NCBI RefSeq assembly: GCF_900111515.1
Contig: NZ_FOHS01000001.1
Span: 627,419-691,418, forward strand
DNA length: 64,000 bases
Reading direction: 5' to 3'
Origin: Hymenobacter actinosclerus
GTDB lineage: Bacteria; Bacteroidota; Bacteroidia; Cytophagales; Hymenobacteraceae
Part shown: positions 33,820 to 42,096 of the stretch, piece by piece
Position numbering within the stretch: the first letter of the stretch is position 1
How the letters are laid out: each line of letters opens with the position of its first letter
Made by a program: the position numbers and the translations under genes
Notes under the pieces: model-generated
What the model saw: only the letters and a program-made list of their open reading frames with translations
What the model was told of the DNA's origin: nothing
Database searches by the model: none

Positions 33820-33997
33820 AGGCGTCGTCGAAAGGTCGGATTGGAAATGGGGGAGAAGGCAGGTTACGCGTGCGGCAAGCCGAAAAAACAGCTTTACAGG
33901 CGCCGCAGGCCGGCTAGTAAAGTCTGATAGGAAGATGTTCTGGATGGGAATAAGGAACTATCGTTTCTTCCTTTCAGGCAGACTTCAGCCCTCACTC

Positions 33998-34786
33998 ATG
34001 AAAACACTGTTACTACTGGTTTTTACCGGCTTAGCGGCTGCCAGCTGCGCCGTATATGTGCCCACCGTGCCCACGACCCCGCTACTACGGCAGAAGGGTG
34101 AAATGGAAATAACAGCCGGTACGCGCAGCTTCGCCAGCCTGGAAGCGGGTGCTGCCTGGGTGCCCGTGGGCCGGCTGCTGGTCGCCGGCGAAGCGGCTTT
34201 CAAACCCGCCAGTGACAGCAAAACGAATAATAGCATCTACCGTGACTACCACCGCCAAGCTGGGCTGGGGCTGGGTACTTTCTGGCTGCTGGGTCGTAAC
34301 CAGACCAGCTACCTGGCGGCTATCGGGGGCGTAGGCCTGGCTGCGAGCCAGGTATATGATCCGTCAGTGGATGTTGCAGTGATACTTTTACCCTTTCCGC
34401 CACTTGGTACTCCTAAGCAGGGTAGCTTGTATCAGGCCCGCTATCGGCGCTACTACGGGCAACTGTATTGGGCGGCCCAGCAGGAACGGAGCAGCTTCGG
34501 CTTCTCAGTACGGGGCACGCTGGTCGACTATTATAAACTACACCGCGACCAACTGCCCATCAGTACCGCGAACCGCTTTTTTTTGGAGCCCACGTGCTTT
34601 CTGCGCTACGGTCGGGGCCCAATTCAGGGCCAGGTCACGCTGGGCATTTCCGTGGCCCCCGGCGCCGATTCCAGCAGCCCCGACAGGAATAACCTGACGC
34701 CTATTTCGACGCTTATTGGGGTAGGAGTAGTGGTGAAGCCATCCTTATGGTTTCAACGCTCCAACGAAACAGTGCTCCTTAAGTAG
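33998..34786 (+). CDS. Predicted lipoprotein, paralogue B
   Basis: 262 aa from ATG 33998. Signal peptide MKTLLLLVFTGLAAASC with an AASC lipobox. The start of the mature chain, YVPTVPTTPLLRQKGEMEIT, parallels the neighbour's PLLTQKGEW, and the body again looks like beta strands (GLGTFWLLGRNQTSYLAAIG, YRRYYGQLYWAAQQERSSFG). The two genes are tandem with a 178-bp gap and look like an old duplication. G+C is slightly lower than in neighbours. Function unknown; envelope location expected. Confidence 0.8.
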   Translation: MKTLLLLVFTGLAAASCAVYVPTVPTTPLLRQKGEMEITAGTRSFASLEAGAAWVPVGRLLVAGEAAFKPASDSKTNNSIYRDYHRQAGLGLGTFWLLGRNQTSYLAAIGGVGLAASQVYDPSVDVAVILLPFPPLGTPKQGSLYQARYRRYYGQLYWAAQQERSSFGFSVRGTLVDYYKLHRDQLPISTANRFFLEPTCFLRYGRGPIQGQVTLGISVAPGADSSSPDRNNLTPISTLIGVGVVVKPSLWFQRSNETVLLK

Positions 34787-34835
34787 CCCGACAGTCGTAT
34801 CGAGTAATGCTGCCACCAGTCAGTAAAATCAATAA

Positions 34836-34869
34836 AAAAGGGTTGTTCTCGGCAGAGAACAACCCTTTT
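34836..34869. terminator. Bidirectional terminator
   Basis: 15-bp perfect stem AAAAGGGTTGTTCTC with a 4-nt loop. It separates the plus-strand lipoprotein gene and sucD. Confidence 0.9.
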
Positions 34870-34888
34870 AAAATAGAATCGGAGAGGC

Positions 34889-35770
34889 TTACTTGCCGCC
34901 CAGCACGCGCAACATGGTGTCGCCGATTTCGGCGGGCGAATCCACTACGTGGATGCCGCACTCGCGCATGATGGCCATTTTGGCAGCGGCCGTGTCGTCG
35001 GCGCCGCCGACGATGGCACCGGCGTGGCCCATGCGGCGGCCGGGAGGGGCAGTCTGGCCGGCAATGAAGCCTACGACGGGCTTTTTGTTGCCGGTTTCTT
35101 TGATCCAGCGGGCGGCTTCGGCTTCCATGCCGCCACCGATTTCGCCAATCATCACGATGCCCTCAGTTTCGGGGTCGTTCATGAGCAGCTCCACGGCTTC
35201 CTTGGTGGTCGTACCGATGATGGGGTCGCCGCCGATGCCGATGGCCGTGGTCTGGCCCAGGCCGGCCTTGGTGAGCTGGTCAACGGCCTCATAGGTGAGA
35301 GTACCCGACTTCGAAACAATACCGATTTTGCCTTTGGTGAAGATAAAGCCGGGCATGATGCCCACTTTGCACTCGCCGGCCGTCATCACGCCGGGGCAGT
35401 TGGGCCCGATCATGCGCAGGCCCTCGCGACCCTTCAGGTACTCCTTCACCGCAATCATGTCCTTGGTCGGGATGCCTTCGGTGATGGTGATGATGACCTT
35501 GATGCCCGCGTCGGCGGCCTCCATGATGGCGTCGGCGGCGAAGGCCGGCGGCACGAAGATGATGCTGGTGTCGGCGCCGGTTTCGGCTACGGCATCGGCC
35601 ATGGTGTTGAACACGGGGCGCTCCAGGTGCTGGGTGCCGCCCTTGCCGGGCGTTACGCCGCCCACCACGTTGGTGCCGTACTCAATCATCTGCTGGGCAT
35701 GGAACGAGCCTTCGGAGCCCGTGAAACCCTGCACTAGCACTTTGGAATCCTTGTTTACCAGAACACTCAT
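34889..35770 (-). CDS. sucD: Succinyl-CoA synthetase, alpha subunit
   Basis: 293 aa, the normal length. It forms succinate and ATP or GTP from succinyl-CoA in the TCA cycle with SucC, which is not next to it. The CoA site has VQGFTGSEG and the phosphohistidine loop has GHAGAIVGG with His249. ESGIG-type sequence is replaced by the usual [10 protein letters not shown] block. [12 protein letters not shown] is conserved. A -7 box is at 35838-35845. Confidence 0.96.
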   Translation of the reverse strand: MSVLVNKDSKVLVQGFTGSEGSFHAQQMIEYGTNVVGGVTPGKGGTQHLERPVFNTMADAVAETGADTSIIFVPPAFAADAIMEAADAGIKVIITITEGIPTKDMIAVKEYLKGREGLRMIGPNCPGVMTAGECKVGIMPGFIFTKGKIGIVSKSGTLTYEAVDQLTKAGLGQTTAIGIGGDPIIGTTTKEAVELLMNDPETEGIVMIGEIGGGMEAEAARWIKETGNKKPVVGFIAGQTAPPGRRMGHAGAIVGGADDTAAAKMAIMRECGIHVVDSPAEIGDTMLRVLGGK

Positions 35771-35837
35771 AAAAGGGGGATTAGCGGAAATTGCTGCTTA
35801 GGAAGTGGGAACAGAGGCCGCCGGGCCGGCGGCAGCG

Positions 35838-35845
35838 CAAAAGTA
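35838..35845 (-). promoter_or_regulatory. Bacteroidota -7 box for sucD
   Basis: TACTTTTG on the minus strand, an exact TAnnTTTG, about 68 nt before the sucD ATG. Confidence 0.6.
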
Positions 35846-35860
35846 GGCTTTTCTCTTTAT

Positions 35861-35999
35861 AGCTGTTAACAGCGAGCTATTAGCTGTTAGATTTCCGTTC
35901 TGGTGTAGCCGGGCAAACGAATAACTGCGCTTTAATTATTGGATAACGGGTTTTCTGTCTGAACGGAAGCTAACAGCTAACGGCTCGCAGCTAACAGCT
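35861..35999. repeat. Inverted word repeat AGCTGTTA/TAACAGCT
   Basis: Left arm 35861-35900 (agctgttaacagcgagctat and on), right arm 35961-35999, its complement with small differences. It fills the gap between the sucD and cysK promoters. Confidence 0.85.
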
Positions 36000-36009
36000 A
36001 AGGATAAGT

Positions 36010-36017
36010 TACCTTTG
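36010..36017 (+). promoter_or_regulatory. Bacteroidota -7 box for the cysK-like gene
   Basis: TACCTTTG, an exact TAnnTTTG, about 25 nt before ATG 36042. The longer open frame begins inside this box (TTG 36015), so the ATG is preferred. Confidence 0.65.
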
Positions 36018-36041
36018 CGGACGCAAATCACCCAGCTGACT

Positions 36042-37019
36042 ATGTACCTGAATAATATCATTGAAACCATTGGCAATACGCCCCTGGTGAAGCTCAACCG
36101 TGTAACCGACGGCATCAAAGGCACGGTGCTCGTGAAAGTGGAGTACTTCAACCCGGGCAACTCGGTGAAGGACCGCATGGCCGTAAAAATGATTGACGAC
36201 GCCGAAAAAGCGGGCCTGCTCAAGCCCGGCGGCACCATCATCGAGGGCACCAGCGGCAACACCGGCATGGGCCTGGCCCTCACGGCCATTGCCCGCGGCT
36301 ACAAGTGCATCTTCACGATGAGCGACAAGCAGAGCAAGGAAAAGCAGGATATTCTCAAGGCCGTGGGCGCCGAGGTTATCGTGTGTCCCACCAACGTGCC
36401 GGCCGACGACCCGCGCAGCTACTACTCCATTGCCCGCAAGCTGAACGCCGAAATCGAGAACTCTTACTACCCCAACCAGTACGATAACCTCTCCAACGCC
36501 CAGGCGCACTACGAAACCACGGGCCCCGAAATCTGGGCGCAGACCGAGGGTAAAATCACGCATTTCGCGGCCGGCGTGGGCACGGGCGGCACCATCTGCG
36601 GCACCGGCAAGTACCTGAAGGAGCAGAACCCGGCCGTGGTATCGGTGGGCCTCGACACCTACGGCTCGGTGTTCAAGAAGTACAAGGAAACCGGCATTTT
36701 CGATGAGGACGAGATTTACTCGTACAAAACTGAAGGCATCGGCGAAGACATCCTGCCTAAAAACGTCGATTTCGACCTCATCGACCTCTTCATCAAGGTA
36801 ACCGATAAGGATGCGGCCCTGATGACGCGCCGGCTGGCCAAGGAGGAAGGCCTGTTTGTGGGCTGGTCGTGCGGCTCGGCCGTGTTCGGCGCCCTCGAAT
36901 ACGCCCGTGAGCACCTGAAGGAGGACGATACGATGGTCATCATCCTGCCCGACCACGGCACCCGCTACCTCGGCAAAATCTACAACGACGAGTGGATGCG
37001 CGAACAAGGCTGGCTGTAG
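36042..37019 (+). CDS. PLP-dependent cysteine synthase / cystathionine beta-synthase-like enzyme
   Basis: 325 aa from ATG 36042. Lys43 in NSVKDR holds pyridoxal phosphate; EGTSGNTGMG is the substrate loop and GTGGTICGTG binds phosphate. It starts IIETIGNTPLVKLN, like CysK. The later blocks (VGLDTYGSVF, EGIGEDILPKNVDFDLID, EEGLFVGWSCGSAV) are closer to the catalytic core of cystathionine beta-synthases, but there are no C-terminal CBS domains. So it makes cysteine from O-acetylserine and sulfide or cystathionine from serine and homocysteine; sequence alone does not decide. Confidence 0.9.
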   Translation: MYLNNIIETIGNTPLVKLNRVTDGIKGTVLVKVEYFNPGNSVKDRMAVKMIDDAEKAGLLKPGGTIIEGTSGNTGMGLALTAIARGYKCIFTMSDKQSKEKQDILKAVGAEVIVCPTNVPADDPRSYYSIARKLNAEIENSYYPNQYDNLSNAQAHYETTGPEIWAQTEGKITHFAAGVGTGGTICGTGKYLKEQNPAVVSVGLDTYGSVFKKYKETGIFDEDEIYSYKTEGIGEDILPKNVDFDLIDLFIKVTDKDAALMTRRLAKEEGLFVGWSCGSAVFGALEYAREHLKEDDTMVIILPDHGTRYLGKIYNDEWMREQGWL

Positions 37020-37059
37020 CCGGTTAGCCCTTTCTCTGATTACTTTTCCCGCTTCCGGC

Positions 37060-37467
37060 ATGGCGTCTAAGCTCCGCAGCATCGTTTTGGTGGACGACAA
37101 CGAAACCACCAGCTTCCTCAACAACCGCCTGCTCAGCCGCCTCGAAGTGGCCGAGCAGGTGTACACCTACCACAAAGCCGAGCAGGCGTACCAGCAAATC
37201 TGGGGGGAAGAAAAAAGCGAAGCCACCTCTGCCGCCCCCGATTTGGTGTTCGTCGACCTGAAGATGCCCGGCATGGATGGCTTCGAGTTCCTGAAGCTCT
37301 TCAGCGCCCTGCCTCCGGAAGTGCGCGAGAAAACCGTCATGGCCGTGCTCACCACCTCCATGCACGCCGCCGACACCGCCCGCGTGGCCCAGTACCCCAA
37401 CGTGGAATACCTGGCCAAGCCCCTGACGGAGGAAAAGCTAAGCAAGCTGCTGGAAAAGCGGTTTTAG
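37060..37467 (+). CDS. Stand-alone response-regulator receiver domain
   Basis: 135 aa, a single receiver. Acidic pair D12/D13, phosphoacceptor D66 in VFVDLKMPGMDG, Thr98/99 and Lys120 in AKPL are all present. There is no output domain, so it probably works by phosphotransfer or protein binding, as is common in Bacteroidota. It lies 40 bp after the CysK-like gene on the same strand; co-transcription is possible but a functional link is not apparent. No histidine kinase is seen in the window. Confidence 0.9.
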   Translation: MASKLRSIVLVDDNETTSFLNNRLLSRLEVAEQVYTYHKAEQAYQQIWGEEKSEATSAAPDLVFVDLKMPGMDGFEFLKLFSALPPEVREKTVMAVLTTSMHAADTARVAQYPNVEYLAKPLTEEKLSKLLEKRF

Positions 37468-37476
37468 GTTTAAGGA

Positions 37477-37651
37477 GCGTCAAGCCGCAAGCTACAAGCG
37501 GCAAGCTGACGGCCTGTCATCCTGAGTAAAACGAAGGACCTCATTGCGTGAAGACGAGTCGTTATTACGGTCGTTCAAGCGTAGTAAGGTCCTTCGCTTT
37601 ACCCAGGATGACAGGCCGTCAGCTTGCCGCTTGTAGCTTGCGGCTTGACGC
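37477..37651. repeat. Nested palindrome: word repeat around a CATCCTGAG hairpin
   Basis: Arms of 65 bp, 37477-37541 and 37587-37651, with a 45-nt loop. The outer 30-odd bp are GCAAGCT/AGCTTGC words (gcgtcaagccgcaagctaca). The inner part is the tgtcatcctgag...gaaggacct hairpin family. It lies between the convergent receiver and ade genes and abuts the ade stop. Confidence 0.9.
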
Positions 37652-37655
37652 TTTT

Positions 37656-39359
37656 TTACCCCACCACGTTCTCCACGAACCGGAACGCCTCGCCGTCAAA
37701 CAGGCCTTTATCGCTCAGCTTGAGGCTGGGGATGACGAGCAGGGCCATGAACGAGAGCGTCATGAACGGGGCCTGCAGGGGGGAGCCCAGGGCCTTGGCC
37801 GCCGCGTCGACGGCCGAGTAGGCGGCTGCCACCGCCGGGCCGGGCTGGTCCGACATGAGGCCGGCCACCGGCAGCGGCAAAACCAGCTCGGTGCCATCGG
37901 GCGAAACGACGGCCAGGCCGCCGCGGGCTTCCATCACCAGCTGCACGGCGCGGGCCAGGCTGGCGTCGTCGGCGCCTACGGCCGTGATGTTGTGCGAGTC
38001 GTGGCCGACGCTGCTGGCCAGCGCGCCGCCTTGCAGGCCGAAACCCCGGATGAAGGCCACGGCCGGCGGGGCCGCGTGGTAGCGGTTTACCACCGTCAGC
38101 TTCAGCAGGTCGCGGCTCAAATCGACCACTACCTGCCCGTTCTCCACTCTCGCTGGCTCGTCGTGCCGGGCTGTAATCAGCTGCCCATCGAAGCACTCGA
38201 TGAGGCGGACGGTAGCTTCGTTTTTCGTCGGCTGACCTTGCTGGTCGGCCTCGGTTACTGCTGCAAGTGAGGAAACTTCAACAATAAAATCTTCGGCTTT
38301 GACCTCGTGGGGCGTGAAGTTGTTGATGACTTCCACGGGGGCGGCGGCAATCAGGGTTACGCCGTTTTCGGCCACCAGTACGCCGTCGAGGTAGGTCTGG
38401 CGTACCTTGAAATCCACCAGGTTTTCCACCACGATGAAGTCGGCCGGGTCGCCTTCGCGGAGCAGGCCCACGGGCAGGCGGTAGTGCTCGACGGGGTTGC
38501 GGCAGGCCACGTGCAGCACTTGCAGCACGTCCTGGCCGCGGGCTACGGCGCGCTGCACGAGCTGGTTGATGTGGCCCTCCAGCAGCGTGTCGGGGTGCTT
38601 GTCGTCGGAGCAGAACATCAGGTGCGCGTGGTGCTCGGGCAGCAAATCAATCAGGGCTTCGAAGTTGCGGGCCGCTGAGCCTTCGCGAATCAGGATGTGC
38701 ATGCCTGCCGCCAGCTTATCCACGGCCTCGCCGGCCATAAAGCACTCGTGGTCGGTGCTGATGCCGGCCTCGGCGTAGCGGCGCGCGTCGGCGCCGGTCA
38801 GGCCGGGGGCGTGGCCATCGACGGGGCGGTTATAGCGTTGGGCCAGGGCAATCTTCTCCATTACTACCTCGTCGCGGTTGAGTACGCCGGGCCAGTTCAT
38901 CATCTCGGCCAGGTAGCCGATTTCGGGATGGTCGCGGAACAGGGCCTCGATGTCGGCGGCCGTTATTTCGGCTCCTGCGGTTTCGAAGGGCGTGGCCGGC
39001 ACGCAGGAGGGGGCCCCGAAGCAGAACTTGAACGGCACCTGGGCCGCGTTGGCCAGCATGTACTTCACGCCGGCCACGCCCAGCACGTTGCCGATTTCGT
39101 GGGGGTCGGACACGGTGGCCACGGTGCCGTGCGTGACGGCCATCCGGGCAAACTCGGAGGGCACCAGCAGCGAGCTTTCCACGTGCACGTGGGCATCCAC
39201 GAAGCCCGGCAGGGCGTAGGGCAGGGCCGGGTCGGGCGCAGTAGGGCCCAGGGGCTCAATTTGCCGGATACGGCCGCCGGCTACGTGCACCGTGGCGGGA
39301 CTTATGGTGTTGCTGAACAGGTTGATAACGTTGGCCTGGAGCGAAAAATCAAGCGGCAT
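37656..39359 (-). CDS. ade: Adenine deaminase
   Basis: 567 aa from ATG 39359 (a GTG at 39377 is an alternative). It deaminates adenine to hypoxanthine for purine salvage. GFVDAHVHVESS holds the metal ligands His57, His59 and Glu61. Also seen are THGTVATVSDPHEIGNVLG, FCFGAPSCVPATPFE, the DGHAPG block, STDHECFMAGEA and FCSDDKHPDTLLEGHIN, all typical of the amidohydrolase-family adenine deaminase. The C-terminal domain has RGFGLQGGALASSVGHDSHN. Length fits the family (about 550-590 aa). Confidence 0.95.
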   Translation of the reverse strand: MPLDFSLQANVINLFSNTISPATVHVAGGRIRQIEPLGPTAPDPALPYALPGFVDAHVHVESSLLVPSEFARMAVTHGTVATVSDPHEIGNVLGVAGVKYMLANAAQVPFKFCFGAPSCVPATPFETAGAEITAADIEALFRDHPEIGYLAEMMNWPGVLNRDEVVMEKIALAQRYNRPVDGHAPGLTGADARRYAEAGISTDHECFMAGEAVDKLAAGMHILIREGSAARNFEALIDLLPEHHAHLMFCSDDKHPDTLLEGHINQLVQRAVARGQDVLQVLHVACRNPVEHYRLPVGLLREGDPADFIVVENLVDFKVRQTYLDGVLVAENGVTLIAAAPVEVINNFTPHEVKAEDFIVEVSSLAAVTEADQQGQPTKNEATVRLIECFDGQLITARHDEPARVENGQVVVDLSRDLLKLTVVNRYHAAPPAVAFIRGFGLQGGALASSVGHDSHNITAVGADDASLARAVQLVMEARGGLAVVSPDGTELVLPLPVAGLMSDQPGPAVAAAYSAVDAAAKALGSPLQAPFMTLSFMALLVIPSLKLSDKGLFDGEAFRFVENVVG

Positions 39360-39420
39360 AAGCGGGGCAGAAGACACAGGGAAAAACCGGGCCGCAGAGC
39401 GGCGGGCGGGTAAAGAACCG

Positions 39421-39428
39421 TATATTTG
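39421..39428 (+). promoter_or_regulatory. Bacteroidota -7 box for the 52-aa lipoprotein
   Basis: TATATTTG, an exact TAnnTTTG, 15 nt before the GTG at 39444. Confidence 0.6.
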
Positions 39429-39443
39429 CCCAAAATCCGCGCC

Positions 39444-39602
39444 GTGAGAAAGATTGTGACTTTGCTGCTAGCCGCCTGTATTGGGGGCTCGGGCCTGCTG
39501 ACGGCGGGCTGCGCCTCCCGCTCGGCTCTTCAGAAAAAAACGGCCAGCTACAAGCGCAAAGCCAAGTCCGGCAAGATTCCCTGTCCCTGCGAAAGCCACT
39601 AA
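39444..39602 (+). CDS. Very small predicted lipoprotein (52 aa)
   Basis: GTG start at 39444. The product begins VRKIVTLLLAACIGGSGLLT and continues AGC, so the lipobox is LTAGC. The mature part is about 30 residues, basic (QKKTASYKRKAKSGK), ending PCPCESH. It has its own exact -7 box and a hairpin after the stop. Too short for many gene finders but with consistent signals. Function unknown; the C-terminal CPC could bind metal. Confidence 0.65.
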   Translation: MRKIVTLLLAACIGGSGLLTAGCASRSALQKKTASYKRKAKSGKIPCPCESH

Positions 39603-39606
39603 AACA

Positions 39607-39642
39607 CCACCAGCCGGCGGGCCCTGCCCGGCGGCTGGTGGC
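39607..39642 (+). terminator. Hairpin after the 52-aa lipoprotein gene
   Basis: CCACCAGCCGGCGGG pairs with CCCGGCGGCTGGTGG; no strong T tract follows, so it may only be a partial terminator. Confidence 0.55.
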
Positions 39643-39668
39643 TGTTCCTGCCCTTTACCAGCCTGCCC

Positions 39669-40061
39669 ATGCCCGACGAATCGCCCTTAGCCGCCCTGCA
39701 AAACGCCGCCGAAGCCGTCCGCCACCAGCTGCGCCTCAATACCTACGATGCCGCCGCCGTGCAGCGGCTCGATGAATTCATTGAAGTGCAGCGGCCCATC
39801 ATCAAGGAAACCGACCGCGAAGGCGTTATCAAGGCTCTGGGCTGCTTTTTGGGCCAGTGCATGGTGCAGACCTATGGCGGCACCTGGGCCCAGAACCCCC
39901 AGGGCGTGACGGGTGTGGGCATTGGCGACGTGCACTTCTTCAACCCCTTCTACCGGGTTGGCGAGCAGCTGGCCAAAGGGCCCGCGCAATCGGTAACGGA
40001 TTTTTTTGCGAGCCTGCCCGAGCGCATGGCCGCCCAGCCCGCCCGTAAAACCTGGATTTAG
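39669..40061 (+). CDS. Hypothetical protein, 130 aa
   Basis: Starts MPDESPLAALQNAAEAVRHQ. The central block RPIIKETDREGVIKALGCFL followed by GQCMVQTYGGTW has the look of small proteins such as DUF3806, but I am not certain. No signal peptide or membrane segment. It ends at 40061, 38 bp before the cmk ATG at 40100, so it is probably in one transcript with cmk. Function unknown. Confidence 0.75.
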   Translation: MPDESPLAALQNAAEAVRHQLRLNTYDAAAVQRLDEFIEVQRPIIKETDREGVIKALGCFLGQCMVQTYGGTWAQNPQGVTGVGIGDVHFFNPFYRVGEQLAKGPAQSVTDFFASLPERMAAQPARKTWI

Positions 40062-40099
40062 TGAGCTCTCCAACCGAACCCGGCCGCCCCGACCTTGCC

Positions 40100-40795
40100 A
40101 TGCAGAAAATCGTGATTGCCATCGACGGCTATTCTTCGTGCGGTAAAAGCACCACGGCCAAGGCCGTGGCCGCCGAGCTGGGCTACGCCTACATCGATAC
40201 CGGCGCCATGTACCGGGGCGTAACGCTGTACCTGCTCGAAAACAGCATTGCCTTCGACGATCTGCCCCGCATCGAGCAGGCGCTGCACGACATGCAAATC
40301 AGCTTCAAGCGCAACCGCCAGACTGGCCGCAATGAGCTGTGCCTCGACGGCAGGATTCGGGAGGATGAAATCCGGCAGATGCGCATTTCCAACTCCGTGA
40401 GCGAGGTTTCTGGGCTGCCGGCCGTGCGCCACGCCATGGTGCGCCAGCAGCAGCAGATGGGCCGCCGCCGCGGCGTGGTCATGGACGGCCGCGACATCGG
40501 CACCACCGTTTTCCCCGATGCCGAAGTGAAAGTGTTCATGACGGCCGAAGTGCTCACCCGGGCCCTGCGCCGGCAGGAGGAGCTGGCTACCAAAAACGAG
40601 CACGTGCCGGTCGAGGACATTGTGGAGAACCTGCAAAAGCGCGACCACCTCGACTCGACCCGCACCGAAAGCCCCCTGCGCCGCGCCGCCGACGCCGTGT
40701 TGCTCGACACCACCCACATGATGATTGACGAGCAGGTAGATTTCGTGCTCGAACGCGTATCGGCCGCCCTGTTCTCCCGCGCCGTAAAGGGGTGA
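40100..40795 (+). CDS. cmk: Cytidylate kinase
   Basis: 231 aa from ATG 40100 (a GTG overlapping the previous stop would add 13 unconserved residues). P-loop GYSSCGKST is at 10-18, then YIDTGAMYRGVTLYLL. CMP-binding and lid blocks: ISNSVSEVSGLPAVRHAMVR, GVVMDGRDIGTTVFP and RDHLDSTRTESPL. It phosphorylates CMP and dCMP in nucleotide recycling. The cmk-ispH order is common in this phylum. Confidence 0.95.
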   Translation: MQKIVIAIDGYSSCGKSTTAKAVAAELGYAYIDTGAMYRGVTLYLLENSIAFDDLPRIEQALHDMQISFKRNRQTGRNELCLDGRIREDEIRQMRISNSVSEVSGLPAVRHAMVRQQQQMGRRRGVVMDGRDIGTTVFPDAEVKVFMTAEVLTRALRRQEELATKNEHVPVEDIVENLQKRDHLDSTRTESPLRRAADAVLLDTTHMMIDEQVDFVLERVSAALFSRAVKG

Positions 40796-40812
40796 TTGGT
40801 ACAGAGTCCGTC

Positions 40813-40899
40813 TGTCATCCTGAGCTTGCGAAGGACCTGTACAGAGGCTAGCATCTCACATTGCCTTCTCTATAGGTCCTTCGCAAGCTCAAGATAACA
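40813..40899. repeat. Hairpin repeat, CATCCTGAGC/GAAGGACCT type
   Basis: 26-bp arms at 40813-40838 and 40874-40899, with a few mismatches at the outer end of the right arm. It stands between cmk and ispH. Confidence 0.88.
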
Positions 40900-41033
40900 A
40901 ATGATCTGCCGCCGCCCGGCAGCCCGCGGACCCAAACGGCTGCCGCCGCTGTTATAGCTGCGGAATCTGGCTCGTAATTAGCAGGCCTGCCGGAGTCGCC
41001 CGTTGTCGGGCCCGGCCTCATAAATCCAAGCGC

Positions 41034-41915
41034 ATGAACGTCCTCATTGATAAGAATTCCGGTTACTGCTTCGGCGTCGAATTCGCCATTCAGATGGCCG
41101 AAGACGAATTGTCCCACGAGCATAGCCTGTACTGTTTGGGCGACATCGTGCACAACCGCATGGAAGTGGAGCGCCTGCACGGTCTGGGCCTGCGCATCAT
41201 CGACCGCGAGCAGCTGGAGGAAATTCATGATGCCAAAGTGCTCATCAGGGCCCACGGCGAGCCGCCGGCCACCTACGAACTGGCCCTGCGCAACAACCTG
41301 GAGCTGATTGACGCTTCCTGCCCCGTAGTGCTCAAGCTCCAGAACCGCGTGAAGCACGCCTTCGACGCCTCGACCCGCCAGCAGGGCCAGATTGTGATTT
41401 ACGGCCAGCCCGGCCACGCCGAAGTAGCCGGCCTCACGGGCCAGACGCTCAACCAGGCCATCATCGTGATGAGTGAAGCCGACCTCGACCAGGTGGATTT
41501 CACGCGGCCCGTAACCTTGTTCAGCCAGACCACCAAGAGCACCGCCGGTTTCTACCACATGAAAGCCGTTATCGAGGAGCGCATCAAAGCGGCCGGCGGC
41601 TCGCTCGATTCCTTCGACGCCAACGACAGCATCTGCCGGCAGGTGAGCAACCGCGAGCCGGCCCTGCGCATTTTTGCCCAGCAACACGACATTATCATCT
41701 TCGTGAGCGGGCGCAAAAGCTCCAACGGCAAGGCCCTGTTCTCAGTCGTCAACCAAACCAATCCGCGCAGCTACTTCGTCGAAAACGAGCAGGAACTGGA
41801 CGAGGCTTGGTTTGAGGGAGCCGAGTCGGTGGGCATTTGCGGCGCCACCAGCACCCCTATGTGGCTGATGGAGCGCGTGAAAGCGCGGATTGAGGAAGTA
41901 GGCGTTAGTGCATAG
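41034..41915 (+). CDS. ispH: 4-hydroxy-3-methylbut-2-enyl diphosphate reductase
   Basis: 293 aa. The three cluster cysteines are Cys12 (GYCFGV), Cys96 (ASCP) and Cys201 (SICRQVSNRE). RAHGEPP, YGQPGHAEVAGLTG, FSQTTKST and FVSGRKSSNGKALF are the usual blocks, with Glu/Ser/Asn contacts to the substrate. It catalyses the last step of the MEP isoprenoid pathway, giving IPP and DMAPP. No other MEP genes are seen in the window. Confidence 0.96.
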   Translation: MNVLIDKNSGYCFGVEFAIQMAEDELSHEHSLYCLGDIVHNRMEVERLHGLGLRIIDREQLEEIHDAKVLIRAHGEPPATYELALRNNLELIDASCPVVLKLQNRVKHAFDASTRQQGQIVIYGQPGHAEVAGLTGQTLNQAIIVMSEADLDQVDFTRPVTLFSQTTKSTAGFYHMKAVIEERIKAAGGSLDSFDANDSICRQVSNREPALRIFAQQHDIIIFVSGRKSSNGKALFSVVNQTNPRSYFVENEQELDEAWFEGAESVGICGATSTPMWLMERVKARIEEVGVSA

Positions 41916-41950
41916 TTGATAGAGCGTAGTTAATAGAGCGTAGAAATTAC

Positions 41951-42051
41951 CTGTCATCCTGAGCGCAGCGAAGGACCTGCTTACGCCAGCACCAATCGTT
42001 GATACGTCTGTGCTGGCGTAAGCAGGTCCTTCGCTGCGCTCAGGATGACAG
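41951..42051. repeat. Hairpin repeat, CATCCTGAGC/GAAGGACCT type, 42-bp arms
   Basis: Perfect arms 41951-41992 and 42010-42051, with a 17-nt loop. The inner part of the arm (gcttacgccagcac) is particular to this copy; the outer part is the family word. Confidence 0.93.
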
Positions 42052-42096
42052 TATCTTTACGGCCCTATCCAGGCCCCGTCACCCAAGCACCAATCC

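Noticed and set aside
34577..34584. T8 run in lipoprotein paralogue B as a frameshift site
   Set aside because: No meaningful alternative product, and the frame before and after is continuous.
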